Shown here: positions 1 through 9,311 of the stretch, piece by piece | Numbering within the stretch: the stretch's first letter is position 1 | How the letters are laid out: each line of letters opens with the position of its first letter | Source: Acidomonas methanolica | GTDB lineage: Bacteria > Pseudomonadota > Alphaproteobacteria > Acetobacterales > Acetobacteraceae | Assembly (NCBI RefSeq): GCF_004346035.1 | Contig: NZ_SLZN01000007.1 | Location: forward strand, 83,515 to 147,514 | DNA: 64,000 bases | Reading direction: 5' to 3' | Program-made: the position numbers and the translations under genes | Notes under the pieces: generated by a model | What the model was told of the DNA's origin: nothing | The model's input: the letters and a program-made list of their open reading frames with translations, nothing else | Database searches by the model: none

Positions 1-1027
1 GATCCGCCACATCCCGGGCACGGCGGACGTCAACATCCAGCAGACCATGTCCACGCCGACCCTGCTGGTGAACGGCAAGCGCACCTTCATGCAGGCCACG
101 GGCATGACGGAAACGGATCTCGCCAACAACGAACTGCTGACCCTCGCCGGCTCGGTCGTCGTCCATCCGCAATTCTGGCTCGATCCGGTCGACCACGTGA
201 CCTTCCCGCTGAACGTCTACACATCGCAGGATCAGCTCACCCATCTCAACGACCTGCTGACCACCCCGGTGGACAAAGGCGACGGCGACCCCCATGACAA
301 TGCCCAGCTCATGGGCGCCATCGCCGAAGTGGTCGCGACCGGCACGCCGGGCGAGGTCTCGCACTACAACTCCATGTCCGAGATGGACATCTACGTGAAC
401 ATCGAAGGAACGGATATGGGGTCCGTGCTGGATGCGGTCCGCCAGGTGATCAGGAAGGACGCCCACAACGTCCCGCGCTCGACCGCCGTGGACGTCCGCG
501 GGCAGGCCACCACCATGGCCAGCGCCTATACCCAGCTCATCTTCGGCCTCTGCATCTCGATCGTCCTGATCTACCTGCTGATCGTGGTGAACTTCCAGTC
601 GTGGCTGGACCCGTTCATCATCATCACCGCGTTGCCGGGCGCCCTCGGCGGCATCGCCTGGGCGCTCTTCCTCACCGGAACACGCCTCTCCGTCCCGGCC
701 CTGACCGGCGCGATCATGTGCATGGGCACCGCGACCGCCAACTCGATCCTCGTCGTCTCCTTCGCCCGCGAACGCATCGAGATCCACGGCGACGCGCTGA
801 AAGCCGCCGTCGAGGCCGGTTTCGGCCGCATCCGCCCCGTCCTCATGACCGCCCTGGCCATGGTCGTCGGCATGATCCCGATGGCGACCTCCAACTCCAC
901 CAACGCCCCGCTCGGCCGCGCCGTCATCGGCGGGCTGATCGTGGCCACCCTCTCCACCCTCCTCTTCGTCCCCTGCGTCTACGCAATCCTTCACAACCGC
1001 GCACCGCGTCATAAGGAACACGCCTGA
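1..1027 (+). CDS. RND efflux transporter permease, 3' part (5' end outside window)
   Basis: This is the C-terminal part (about 341 residues) of an inner-membrane RND (AcrB/MexB-like, HAE1-type) proton-driven multidrug efflux pump. The frame is open to the left edge, so the true start lies outside the window. The visible protein holds the last part of the second periplasmic porter/docking region and then several hydrophobic helices, including the segment GTATANSILVVSFARE, which corresponds to TM10 of this family. Its stop overlaps the start codon of the adaptor gene by one base (TGATG), so the two are translationally coupled. Gene order permease-adaptor-outer membrane factor indicates one tripartite export operon. 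The substrate cannot be read from the sequence. Confidence 0.93.
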   Translation, partial: IRHIPGTADVNIQQTMSTPTLLVNGKRTFMQATGMTETDLANNELLTLAGSVVVHPQFWLDPVDHVTFPLNVYTSQDQLTHLNDLLTTPVDKGDGDPHDNAQLMGAIAEVVATGTPGEVSHYNSMSEMDIYVNIEGTDMGSVLDAVRQVIRKDAHNVPRSTAVDVRGQATTMASAYTQLIFGLCISIVLIYLLIVVNFQSWLDPFIIITALPGALGGIAWALFLTGTRLSVPALTGAIMCMGTATANSILVVSFARERIEIHGDALKAAVEAGFGRIRPVLMTALAMVVGMIPMATSNSTNAPLGRAVIGGLIVATLSTLLFVPCVYAILHNRAPRHKEHA

Positions 1028-2208
1028 TGGCCACCTCTCCCAGACTCTTCGCCATCGCGGGAGGGTGCATCCTCGCGTTCTACGTCGGCTATATCTTTGT
1101 CGAACGCGGCCGCGCCGCCGTCGTGCTGAAGCAGACGACCGAGGAAAGCGCCATCCCTGACGTGGCGGTCGTCACGCCCATCAAATCGCCGGACAAGGTC
1201 TCCCTGACCCTGCCTGGCACGATCGACGCCTGGTACCAGGCGCCGATCTACCCGCAGGTCTCGGGCTACGTGAAAATGTGGTACAAGGACTACGGCGCCC
1301 ATGTGAAGGCCGGCGACGTCCTGGCCGAAATCAACGCCCCGGCCCTGGACGCCCAGTACGCACAGGCCAAGGCGACCCTCGCCTCGGTCACGGCGAAATA
1401 CAACCTCGCCGTCGTGACGCTGCAACGCTGGCAGAACATGGGCAAATCCCACGCCGTCTCGGGGCAGTCCGTCTCCGTCGCCCAGGCGAACGAACAATCC
1501 GCCAAGGCCGAGGTCGACGCCGCCCAGCGCAATGTCGATCACTTCGTGGCGCTGGAGAAATTCAAGATCATCGTCGCCCCGTTCGACGGCGTCGTCACCG
1601 CGCGTGAAATCAGCGTGGGCGACTACGTGCGTAACGGCGGCGGCAACCTGACCTCAGCGGGCTCCGCCTCGGAACTCTTCACCGTGGCCGACGTCCACAG
1701 GCTCCGCCTCTTCGTCTCGGTGCCGGAAGTCATCTCCTACATCCTCCAGCCGGATCTCTCCGCCAAGGTCAGCGTCCCGCCATATCTGGGCCGCACGTTC
1801 GACGCCCACTTCCTGACCACGGCGCGCGGATACGACCCCAACACCCGCACCGCCGTCACCGAATTCACGATGGACAACCCCAACGAGGTTCTCTGGCCCG
1901 GCACCTTCGCCTCCGTGGCGTTCACGGCCCATAACGAACACTCCCATCTGTATGAACTGCCCACCTCCGCCCTGGTCTTTCAGGAGAAAGGCATGCAGGT
2001 CGTGCTCGTGAAGCCGGACAACACCGTTCATTTCCAGGATATCGTCGTGGGCCGCATGGCCGACACCTCGACGGAAATCCAGTTCGGCATCGATTCGAGC
2101 GACCGCGTCATCGCCAACCCCCCCGCCGACCTCCTCGAAGGTGACAAGGTCAACGTCGTCGTGCCCGACCGCGGCTACAACCAGTCGGGTTTCGGAAAAT
2201 CAGAATGA
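1027..2208 (+). CDS. RND efflux periplasmic adaptor (membrane fusion protein)
   Basis: A 393-residue HlyD/AcrA-type adaptor that bridges the inner-membrane pump and the outer-membrane channel. It has an N-terminal membrane segment (about residues 8-23), a first half-lipoyl region around residues 74-102 (YPQVSGYVKMWYKDYGAHVK), a central alpha-helical hairpin (about 105-175), a second half-lipoyl stretch near 180-202 (APFDGVVTAREISVGDYV) and beta-barrel and membrane-proximal domains after it. The ATG overlaps the permease stop by one base, and the gene's own stop overlaps the next start by four bases (ATGA), as expected of one operon. No lipobox is visible, so it is probably anchored by the N-terminal helix. 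Confidence 0.93.
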   Translation: MATSPRLFAIAGGCILAFYVGYIFVERGRAAVVLKQTTEESAIPDVAVVTPIKSPDKVSLTLPGTIDAWYQAPIYPQVSGYVKMWYKDYGAHVKAGDVLAEINAPALDAQYAQAKATLASVTAKYNLAVVTLQRWQNMGKSHAVSGQSVSVAQANEQSAKAEVDAAQRNVDHFVALEKFKIIVAPFDGVVTAREISVGDYVRNGGGNLTSAGSASELFTVADVHRLRLFVSVPEVISYILQPDLSAKVSVPPYLGRTFDAHFLTTARGYDPNTRTAVTEFTMDNPNEVLWPGTFASVAFTAHNEHSHLYELPTSALVFQEKGMQVVLVKPDNTVHFQDIVVGRMADTSTEIQFGIDSSDRVIANPPADLLEGDKVNVVVPDRGYNQSGFGKSE

Positions 2209-3833
2209 TCCCCAGCCGTCTTCTCCGTCAGGTCCTGTCCGCCGGCTCCGCCCTGTCTCTCGCGGGATTGTCCGCCTGCGACCTCGCCCCGGCCTACAAA
2301 CCGCCGACCTTCATCGTCCCCGCCAGCTGGCACGGCCAGGCCCCCTTCGCCGAGGCCACGCCGGCGGACGCCGCCCTGCCGAAAGACTGGTGGACCCTCC
2401 TGCGTGACCCGACGCTGAACGATCTGGAAGCCAGGCTGACCGCGAGCAACCCGGATCTGCAAGCCGCCGCCGAGCGCTTCATCCAGGCGCGTGCCATGGT
2501 CGTGCAGGCCCGCTCCCAGTTGCTGCCCCATTTCGGCCTCGCCGCCGGCGCGTCGGACAACAAACAATCCGCGGACCGCCTCTTCCGCTACAAGGGCGAG
2601 ACGACGGCAACGGACGAGAGCTATCAGGGCCTCGCCAGTTGGGAGCCCGACTTCTGGTCCCGGATTCGCAACAACATCCGCGCCCAGAAACAGTACGCCC
2701 AGGAGAAGGCCGCCGATTACGCGATGTCGCGCCTGAGCCTCCAGGCGGAACTCGCCTCGGATTACGTCCAGCTTCGCGGCTATGACGCCCAGATCGCCAT
2801 CTACTCGCAGTCGATCAGCTACTACCAGAAGGCGCTGGACATCACCCGCATCCAGTTCAAGAACCAGGCCGCGCCGCGTCTGGACGTGATGCGCGCCATG
2901 ACCCAGCTCTACAATACACAGGCCGCCAGACTCGACATCGAGGCCGCCCGTCAGGTCACCGAGCACGCCATCGCCGTCCTGACCAACGCCTCGCCGTCGA
3001 ATTTCCATATCCAGCCGACGGAAATCCTCGGCTTCAGCCAGCCGCATATCCCGACCGGCATCCCCTCGGCGCTCCTCCAGCGCCGCCCGGACATCGCCAG
3101 CGCCGAGCGCGAAATGGCTCAGGCCAACCGCCGGATCGGCATCGCCCGCGCCGCCTTCTATCCGCATATCTCACTCGCGGCCGGCGGCGGCTTCGACCAG
3201 AACGGGTTCGATCTCGCCAATCTGGCGAACTCGCTCTGGACCTACGGCGCCTCCTTCTCGCTGCCGATCTTCGAAGGCGGCCTCCGCCGCGCCGAGCTGC
3301 AACGCTCCTGGTCCGCCTATCGCGAGACGCTGGACGATTACCGCTCCAAGGTCCTCGCCTCCTTCAAGGAGGTGGAGGACGGCCTCTCCCTGACCGACCG
3401 TCTGTACAGGGAGAACGACGCGCTGAAAAAGGCCGTGGACGCAACGCTGCAAACCCAGCAGATGACCATGACCCTCTATCAGGGCGGCGTCGGCACCTAT
3501 CTCGAAGCCATCTTCTCACAGGTCCAGACGCTCGAGACCCGCATCAACCAGGTCCAGATCGCCACCCGTCTCTTCCAGGCGGATGTCAGCCTCGTCCGCG
3601 CCCTCGGCGGCGGATGGGACGTCAAGCTCCTGCCCACCATGGACCAGACCTTGTCCATCGAGCCGCTGCAATATGACGATCTTCACCACCCCAGCCCCAT
3701 CGGCGACGTGAACGCGTCCCAGCACCCCGAACGGTTCAACAATCTCGGCGGCGCCGCCCCGATCGCCGCCACTGCGGCGGGCAACCGGAAACTCACCCCG
3801 CTCGCCAGCCCCGGCCCCATGCCGTCCAACTGA
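2205..3833 (+). CDS. RND efflux outer-membrane lipoprotein, NodT family
   Basis: A 542-residue TolC-like outer-membrane factor of the NodT/OprM family, the exit duct of the tripartite pump encoded with the two genes before it. The signal peptide ends in a lipobox (LSAC, Cys25), so the mature protein should be lipidated. Two homologous outer-membrane efflux repeats follow, with the usual RRPDI motif in the middle (LLQRRPDIASAERE) and GGGFDQNGFDL-type strands. The C-terminal 65 or so residues after the second repeat are a Pro/Gly/Ala-rich tail that such proteins often carry. The start overlaps the adaptor stop (ATGA). There is no obvious terminator in the 28 bases before the convergent comEC gene. 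Confidence 0.93.
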   Translation: MIPSRLLRQVLSAGSALSLAGLSACDLAPAYKPPTFIVPASWHGQAPFAEATPADAALPKDWWTLLRDPTLNDLEARLTASNPDLQAAAERFIQARAMVVQARSQLLPHFGLAAGASDNKQSADRLFRYKGETTATDESYQGLASWEPDFWSRIRNNIRAQKQYAQEKAADYAMSRLSLQAELASDYVQLRGYDAQIAIYSQSISYYQKALDITRIQFKNQAAPRLDVMRAMTQLYNTQAARLDIEAARQVTEHAIAVLTNASPSNFHIQPTEILGFSQPHIPTGIPSALLQRRPDIASAEREMAQANRRIGIARAAFYPHISLAAGGGFDQNGFDLANLANSLWTYGASFSLPIFEGGLRRAELQRSWSAYRETLDDYRSKVLASFKEVEDGLSLTDRLYRENDALKKAVDATLQTQQMTMTLYQGGVGTYLEAIFSQVQTLETRINQVQIATRLFQADVSLVRALGGGWDVKLLPTMDQTLSIEPLQYDDLHHPSPIGDVNASQHPERFNNLGGAAPIAATAAGNRKLTPLASPGPMPSN

Positions 3834-3861
3834 TCTCAACGGAGGAGGGCCGCCCCGGGCC

Positions 3862-5931
3862 TTACTCCGCCGGCGCCAAAGGCAGGTTCGGCCGTCCCCG
3901 CCCGCCGGGCGGGGGCACCCAGAGTCGCTCCCCTCTCCAGGACCGATCGGACACCAGCCGCCACCCGTCGCCGTCCCTGTACGCGGCATAGGCCCCGTCT
4001 CTCCACACCGAGAACCGGTCCACCACGGGACGCCCCGCACAGGCCCCCCGCGCCGGCGACACGCTGACAAACAGCGTCACCCCGTCACATACCGGCAAAA
4101 CATCCCCGTCCGACCGGTCGCGAACCCGCAGCAAGATCCCGCCGACCCGACAGAGCCCCTGCTCACACCCCGCCAAAACCCCGCGCGGCAACGCCAGACT
4201 CCGCAGCCAGTCCGCTTCCACCCCACGGTCCAGCCCGCCAACCGGCCCGAAGGCCAGAACGCCCCCCTCCCGCACAGCCATCACACCCGCATCCGGCGCC
4301 ACCAGCACGACAGGCCGCGCCACCAGCCACGGCGACGCCAGCGCCAGCAGCACGGGACCGATCCCCGCCAGCCGCAACCGCCCCACCCCGAGACACACCA
4401 GACACAACCCGAGGAAATACGCCCCAATCCCCCATCCCGGCATCGCAGGCACCGCCGTCTGCGCCAGAGGCAGCCCCGCCACCGCATGCGCCAGCCGCAT
4501 GACAAGCGCGATCCCCGCCCCCATCGCCGCCAGCGCCCCACCGGCCAGATGCAGCGGCATCAGCAACAACGCCGCCAGCCCCAACGGCATGATCCACACC
4601 GCCGCCAACGGCACCGCCACCAGATTCGCCAGTACGAACCATGGCTGCAACACCCCGAAATGCGCCAGACTCACCGGCAGCGTCGCACTCCCCGCCAGCA
4701 GACTCGTCAATACGAGCGCAAGACCATGCCCCGCGAGCCACGACCTCGCCCGGCGCAGCCACGGTCGCACCGCGTCATACCCGGCAATCAGCCCCATCAC
4801 CGCGGCAAAGGACATCTGAAACGACACGTCGAGCACCGATTCCGGCGCGACGACCAACACCCCGAGCGCCACCAGCGCCAAGGCCCGCATGGACAGCACC
4901 CGCCGCCCCGTCAGCACCGCCAGAACCCCGACCGCCGCCATGCCCAGCGCCCGCACCGCCGGCAGATGCGCACCCGTCAGCAGCACATAGCCCGCCCCCG
5001 CCACGAACCCGGCGCAAACCGCGATCTCCTTGCATGGCCAATGATCCGCCGCCCGCCGCCATAACGCCAAACCGAGCCGCAGCGTCACGATCACCGCCGC
5101 CATCACCAGCCCGAGATGCAGCCCCGCCACAGCCAGCAGATGCGAGAGCCCTGACGCCGCGAAATCCTGCCGCACCGCCCGGTCGATCCGCTCACCTTTT
5201 CCCGCGAGCAGCGTCGCCGCGATCGCCCCCACCTGCCCCGGCAGCGCCGCCGCCACCCGCGCGGCCACCGCCTCGCGCAGGCTCTCCAGCCCCCCGCCGG
5301 ACCCGGGCGAAAAAAGCGTCACCGGCCCCAGCGCCCGCCCGCTCCCCGCCAGACCGCTGAACCACGCCTCCCGCTGGACATCCCGCCCGCCCGGCACGGC
5401 AGGCGGCGCAGGCGGCCGCAATAGGGCGCGCAGCCTGACCCGCGCCCCCACCTCCGGACGCGCCGGATCGTCGGCCCGCTGCATCACCCGCAGCATCCGC
5501 CGCAACGGCGCCATGCCGATATCCACCCCGCTCTCGAACACCCCGTCCCGCAGCACGAGCCTCCGCCGCGGCTCCCCGTCATCGCGCGACACCGTCTCGG
5601 TCGCCGCCACGACCGCATGGAGAACCACCGCCCGGGACGGCAGGAACGGCATGGGCTCCCGGCGATGCGCGCTCCATACCGCATCCAGAAACCCCAGCGA
5701 TCCCAGCAGCAGCAGGACGGGCAGCACAGCGGCGACCCCGCGTCCGCGCAGCACCGCAACACCCGCCGCCGCGAGACAGAGCCCCAGCAGCGCGGGCCAC
5801 GCCGCAGGCTCGAACGCCGGGAGAAAATACGCCGCCGCCCCGGCCCCGAAACAGACCGGCAGCCACGGCGTCAGCCCTCCACCCGTCGGCACGCCCGGAC
5901 GAGAGGGATCAGGGTTTTCTTTCCACCCCAA
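3862..5931 (-). CDS. comEC: ComEC/Rec2-family DNA uptake membrane protein
   Basis: A 689-residue polytopic membrane protein of the ComEC/Rec2 family, the channel through which single-stranded DNA is taken up in natural transformation. An N-terminal pair of membrane helices and the DUF4131 region (about residues 20-200) are followed by the competence domain, with the conserved stretch SGLSHLLAVAGLHLGL near residue 260 and many helices to about residue 540. The short C-terminal remainder lacks a full metallo-beta-lactamase domain, which is common in alphaproteobacterial members. The longest frame begins with TTG at 5931 and has no strong ribosome site. A GTG 13 codons later (5892) is an alternative start. 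No other competence genes are in the window. Confidence 0.9.
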   Translation of the reverse strand: MGWKENPDPSRPGVPTGGGLTPWLPVCFGAGAAAYFLPAFEPAAWPALLGLCLAAAGVAVLRGRGVAAVLPVLLLLGSLGFLDAVWSAHRREPMPFLPSRAVVLHAVVAATETVSRDDGEPRRRLVLRDGVFESGVDIGMAPLRRMLRVMQRADDPARPEVGARVRLRALLRPPAPPAVPGGRDVQREAWFSGLAGSGRALGPVTLFSPGSGGGLESLREAVAARVAAALPGQVGAIAATLLAGKGERIDRAVRQDFAASGLSHLLAVAGLHLGLVMAAVIVTLRLGLALWRRAADHWPCKEIAVCAGFVAGAGYVLLTGAHLPAVRALGMAAVGVLAVLTGRRVLSMRALALVALGVLVVAPESVLDVSFQMSFAAVMGLIAGYDAVRPWLRRARSWLAGHGLALVLTSLLAGSATLPVSLAHFGVLQPWFVLANLVAVPLAAVWIMPLGLAALLLMPLHLAGGALAAMGAGIALVMRLAHAVAGLPLAQTAVPAMPGWGIGAYFLGLCLVCLGVGRLRLAGIGPVLLALASPWLVARPVVLVAPDAGVMAVREGGVLAFGPVGGLDRGVEADWLRSLALPRGVLAGCEQGLCRVGGILLRVRDRSDGDVLPVCDGVTLFVSVSPARGACAGRPVVDRFSVWRDGAYAAYRDGDGWRLVSDRSWRGERLWVPPPGGRGRPNLPLAPAE

Positions 5932-5997
5932 CTAGGTTAAGCATCCAATATAGAGTTTTCCGAAATACCCTGTAGACACTATAGAAATTATCATCAG

Positions 5998-7104
5998 ATG
6001 GCTACTGATTCACAGGCATTGAATTTTAATATTTCGGAAACGGATGTCGCGCACGATCCCGGCGCCTGGCATTATGTCACCCATCATGACATGACGACGC
6101 TGATGGCGGCTTTTACGCTGGCCAACATCCTCCATACCGACAGCAAACCCTTCGAAGCCAGCCGTTTCTACCGCCTCGCCTTCGACCGCCACTCCGGCAG
6201 CCCGACCGAATATCCCCGCCCGGAATCGCTCCTTCAGGCCCGCCTGCTCTGCCTGCTGAAGGCAGGCCACACCCTGCCGGAACACGAACTGGCCGAACTC
6301 TACGCCCTCAGCCACCCGATGGGGGACTACATCTCGGGCATCCGCATGGCCTGGACGAACGGCGCGCACGCCCAGGCCCTCCAGTTCATCGGCAACGCCT
6401 ATGAATCCTTCCACACCGGCGAGGAGGCGGACTGCCGCTATCTCGAAGTCGCGCTCCAGACGAAATATGCCAGCTTCGCCCCTGCGGCGCGCACCATCCC
6501 GCCCCATCTCTACATGTTCTGGGACAAGGCCCCGCCTCCGGAAATCGAAGACAATATCGACTATCACGAGACCCTCGACGGCCTCGCCCGGTTCAAGACC
6601 TACGATCGCGACGAGGCGGCGGACCTCCTTTACGATTCCTACGGCATCGAAGCCCGCACCCTCTTCCTCGAAAGCAGACACCCCGCCGAGGCCGCCGATT
6701 TCTTCCGCGTCCACGCCATCGCCCTGCATGGCGGCTGGTGGCTCGACGCCGATCTCCGCCTCCGCTCGGCCGACAGCCTGGCCTCGACCGCCGAACACCA
6801 GTTCTTCATCACGCCGAATTTCTACGTCCACAACGATTTTTTCGGCGCGATTCCCGGCTCCCCGGTGCTGAACGACTGCCTGCTCTCGCTCTATCGCAAC
6901 AGCTACCAACACAGGAATCTCTTCATCGCCTACAAGACCGGCCCCGGCATCTTCAACCGCGCCGTCAACCGCATGATCCATCGCAATATCCGCGCGCCAC
7001 AGCCCCTCTCGATGCTCATCAGCCCGCCGGACCGCTTTTCGGACGCCGTGGAGGAATTCGAGACCCCCTACAAGCTGGTCTCCCCCAACTGGCAAACCGC
7101 CTGA
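5998..7104 (+). CDS. GT32-like glycosyltransferase with DXD sugar-binding motif
   Basis: A 368-residue soluble protein. The second half resembles the glycosyltransferase sugar-binding region with DXD motif (Gly_transf_sug, GT32/OCH1-like): PPHLYMFWDK near residue 168 starts the nucleotide-sugar domain, and GGWWLDADLRL (DAD at about 250-252) carries the metal-binding DXD. The first 160 residues are helical and TPR-like and have no recognised domain. There is no signal peptide, so it probably acts in the cytoplasm. It stands alone and divergent from comEC. The 66-base spacer is AT-rich and could hold the promoter. The acceptor is unknown, and it is far from the polysaccharide cluster at 50-62 kb. 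Confidence 0.75.
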   Translation: MATDSQALNFNISETDVAHDPGAWHYVTHHDMTTLMAAFTLANILHTDSKPFEASRFYRLAFDRHSGSPTEYPRPESLLQARLLCLLKAGHTLPEHELAELYALSHPMGDYISGIRMAWTNGAHAQALQFIGNAYESFHTGEEADCRYLEVALQTKYASFAPAARTIPPHLYMFWDKAPPPEIEDNIDYHETLDGLARFKTYDRDEAADLLYDSYGIEARTLFLESRHPAEAADFFRVHAIALHGGWWLDADLRLRSADSLASTAEHQFFITPNFYVHNDFFGAIPGSPVLNDCLLSLYRNSYQHRNLFIAYKTGPGIFNRAVNRMIHRNIRAPQPLSMLISPPDRFSDAVEEFETPYKLVSPNWQTA

Positions 7105-7129
7105 CCATCCCCGGCACGGCGCCGTTCGT

Positions 7130-7753
7130 TCAGGATCGCCCGCGCAGCAACACAGCCCCGAACCCCAGAAACACCGTCCCCGTCACCCGATTGAACAGCC
7201 GTTTCATGCGCGGCGTGCCGATCAGGCGCGCCAGCTTCCGTCCCCCCAACCCATACAGCAGCAGCCAGAAGGACTCGATCCCCACGAAGGTCGCGATCAG
7301 AATGGCGAACTGCCCCGCCACCGCCGCATGACGATCGATGAATTGCGGAAAGAACGCCGCCGCGAACAGCAACAGCTTCGGATTGCTGATCCCGGTCAGA
7401 AATCCGCCCCGATACACGCCCCAACCCGTCATCCCCGGCCCGACGACCGCCGCCTCGCCCGCGTCATGCACCGGCGCCATCCAGGCCCGAACCCCCAGCC
7501 ACAGCAGATACCCGGCCCCCGCATAGCGGATCACGTCGAACAGGCGCGGCAACGCCGCCAGCAGCGTCCCCACCCCCGCCGCCGACAGCACCAGCACGCA
7601 GAACACCGCCGAGAGACACCCCGCGAATGCCGGCGCCGCCCGCCTGAATCCCAGATGCACGCTCCGCGTCAACGCATGCAGCATGTTCGGCCCCGGCGTC
7701 GCGCTCAGCAGGAACACCGTCACCGCGAACAGCCACCACACATGAATCGTCAC
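7130..7753 (-). CDS. LysE/RhtB-family amino acid exporter
   Basis: A six-helix inner-membrane exporter of the LysE/RhtB family, which pumps amino acids or related metabolites out of the cell. The N-terminus carries the family motif TPGPNM in the first helix, and helices repeat through to the C-terminus (LLRGRS). I place the start at GTG 7753 because it overlaps the stop of the upstream aminotransferase (GTGA). That gives 207 residues, the usual family length. Upstream in-frame codons would only add a glycine-rich extension. The coupling with an aminotransferase suggests that the exported compound is made or consumed by that enzyme. Confidence 0.85.
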   Translation of the reverse strand: MTIHVWWLFAVTVFLLSATPGPNMLHALTRSVHLGFRRAAPAFAGCLSAVFCVLVLSAAGVGTLLAALPRLFDVIRYAGAGYLLWLGVRAWMAPVHDAGEAAVVGPGMTGWGVYRGGFLTGISNPKLLLFAAAFFPQFIDRHAAVAGQFAILIATFVGIESFWLLLYGLGGRKLARLIGTPRMKRLFNRVTGTVFLGFGAVLLRGRS

Positions 7754-8898
7754 GCCCCCGCCTCCATCCGCGCCGCGAACCACGGCGTCATCCGCCGGAT
7801 CGCCTCCTCCACCCGATCGGTCGAGACGGCGAAGCTGAAGCGCATGAAACGCCGCCCCTCCACCGGGTCGAAATCCACCCCCGGCGCGGTCGCCACCCCC
7901 GTTTCGCGCAGCAACGCCTCGCAGAATGCAAGGCTGTCATCCGTCAGATGCCCGATATCCGCCCAGAGATAGAACGCCCCGTCCGGCGGCGCGATCCGCC
8001 GCACCCCCCATCCCGGCAACGCCTCCAGCATGAGATCGCGATTGCGCCGATAGACCGCCAGATGCCCCTCCAGCTCCTCGCGGCACTCGAACGCCACAAG
8101 CCCCGCATGCTGGCTCAGCGCGGGCGGCGTGAGAAACAGATTGCCCATCCGAGCCCGCGCCGCCGCGACCCTGTCCTCCGGCGCCACGAGCCAGCCCAGC
8201 CGCCACGGCGCCATGCTGAAATATTTGGAGAAGCTGTTCACCACCAGCGCCTCCGGATCGAATTCCAGCACCGACCGCGCGGGCTCGCCGAAACTCAGCC
8301 CATGATAGATCTCGTCCGAAACGATCCGGATGCTCCGCGCCCGGCACACCTCCACGATCGCCGCCAGCGCCGCGCCGGACAGGATCGTCCCCGTCGGATT
8401 GGCCGGACTCGCCACGATGAGCCCCTCCGGCGCAGGCTCCAGCGCCGCCACCGCCCCGGCCGTCAACTGAAAACGCTCCGCCGCCCCGCAGGCGATCTCC
8501 ACCGGCTCCATATGCAGCGCCCGCAACGTATTGCGATACGCCACATAGCCGGGCCGCGCCACAGCCACCCGCGCGCCCGGCGCAAAGCAACTGCTCAAGG
8601 CCAGAACCAGCGCGGGCGACGCCCCGCAGGTCAGCACGATCCGCTCCGGCGCGACATCGACGCCATATTGCGCCCGATAATGCCGCGCGATCCGCTCCTT
8701 GAGCGGCTGGCTCTCCCAATACCCCATCGGATCGGTGTCCAGCACATGATGCGCCCGCGCGATCGCCTCGCGCGGCGCCCCCGTCGAAGGCTGGCCGAAC
8801 TCCATATGAATGACGCTCCGCCCCTCCGCCGCCAGGCGATGCGCCAGCGCGCTCAACGTGATGGCATGAAACGGATCGATCTCGGGAACACGCGTCAC
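7750..8898 (-). CDS. PLP-dependent aminotransferase, class I/II
   Basis: A fold-type I aminotransferase of about 382 residues acting on an amino acid and a 2-oxo acid in the cytosol. Counting from GTG 8898, the family landmarks are SPANPTGT (about 164-171), the cofactor Asp in SDEIYHG (about 194-200) and the Schiff-base Lys225 in NSFSKYF. The open frame continues upstream to 8988, but those 30 residues come from the interspersed repeat at 8912-9032, so I use the GTG at 8898. The exact substrate cannot be decided. The downstream LysE exporter overlaps its stop codon and points to amino-acid metabolism or overflow. Confidence 0.85.
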   Translation of the reverse strand: MTRVPEIDPFHAITLSALAHRLAAEGRSVIHMEFGQPSTGAPREAIARAHHVLDTDPMGYWESQPLKERIARHYRAQYGVDVAPERIVLTCGASPALVLALSSCFAPGARVAVARPGYVAYRNTLRALHMEPVEIACGAAERFQLTAGAVAALEPAPEGLIVASPANPTGTILSGAALAAIVEVCRARSIRIVSDEIYHGLSFGEPARSVLEFDPEALVVNSFSKYFSMAPWRLGWLVAPEDRVAAARARMGNLFLTPPALSQHAGLVAFECREELEGHLAVYRRNRDLMLEALPGWGVRRIAPPDGAFYLWADIGHLTDDSLAFCEALLRETGVATAPGVDFDPVEGRRFMRFSFAVSTDRVEEAIRRMTPWFAARMEAGA

Positions 8899-8911
8899 AG
8901 CACCGGCCTTC

Positions 8912-9032
8912 GTTCCTTTATTGAAAAAAAGAACCAAAAACTTTTCCGACCTGGCGACGAAATCCCCCGGCGAGACTCCCGAACCCAAGCGATCGAACGT
9001 CTTTTTGCTTCCTTTTCTTCAGAAAAAGAAGA
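8912..9032 (+). repeat. Three-hairpin interspersed repeat, full copy 1
   Basis: About 121 bases reading from the GTTC-type hairpin (GTTCCTTTATTGAAAAAAAG, diverged from the usual form) through a short middle part to the second hairpin (TCTTCAGAAAAAGAAG). It lies between two divergently transcribed genes and is followed 31 bases later by another copy in the same orientation. Together these two copies fill most of the 413 bases between 8898 and 9312. Confidence 0.85.
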
Positions 9033-9063
9033 CCCTCCCCATTCCCCACCCGGCTTCGGTGTC

Positions 9064-9181
9064 GTTCTTTTTTGAAAAAAGAACCAAAAAACTTTTTCGA
9101 CCTTGCCTGGGAGTCCCCAGTGAAGCTCCGTCGCCAAAGAACCAAAAGTCTTTTTGCTTCTTTTTCTTCAGAAAAAGAAGA
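9064..9181 (+). repeat. Three-hairpin interspersed repeat, full copy 2
   Basis: A full copy of 118 bases. The first arm pair is GTTCTTTTTT / AAAAAAGAAC, the middle contains GGGAGTCCCC, and the end is the palindrome TTCTTTTTCTTCAGAAAAAG. Same orientation as copy 1. The 110 bases between this copy and the next gene are unannotated and may hold its promoter. Confidence 0.9.
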
Positions 9182-9311
9182 AACACCCCCGACAAATCGC
9201 ACCACAAACTGGCGCACCCGACCATTCACCCCTGCAAAAACCAGCCAAACCCATCATGGCATGATTTTTGCTTACAGTCTGGCAACGCCCATGACTGAAA
9301 GATCAGTTCCT

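Noticed and set aside
8895..9229. Short ORFs such as FFSSEKEE or LLFLQKKK proteins
   Set aside because: They are translations of the three-hairpin repeat and recur at every copy; they also create false N-terminal extensions of neighbouring genes.
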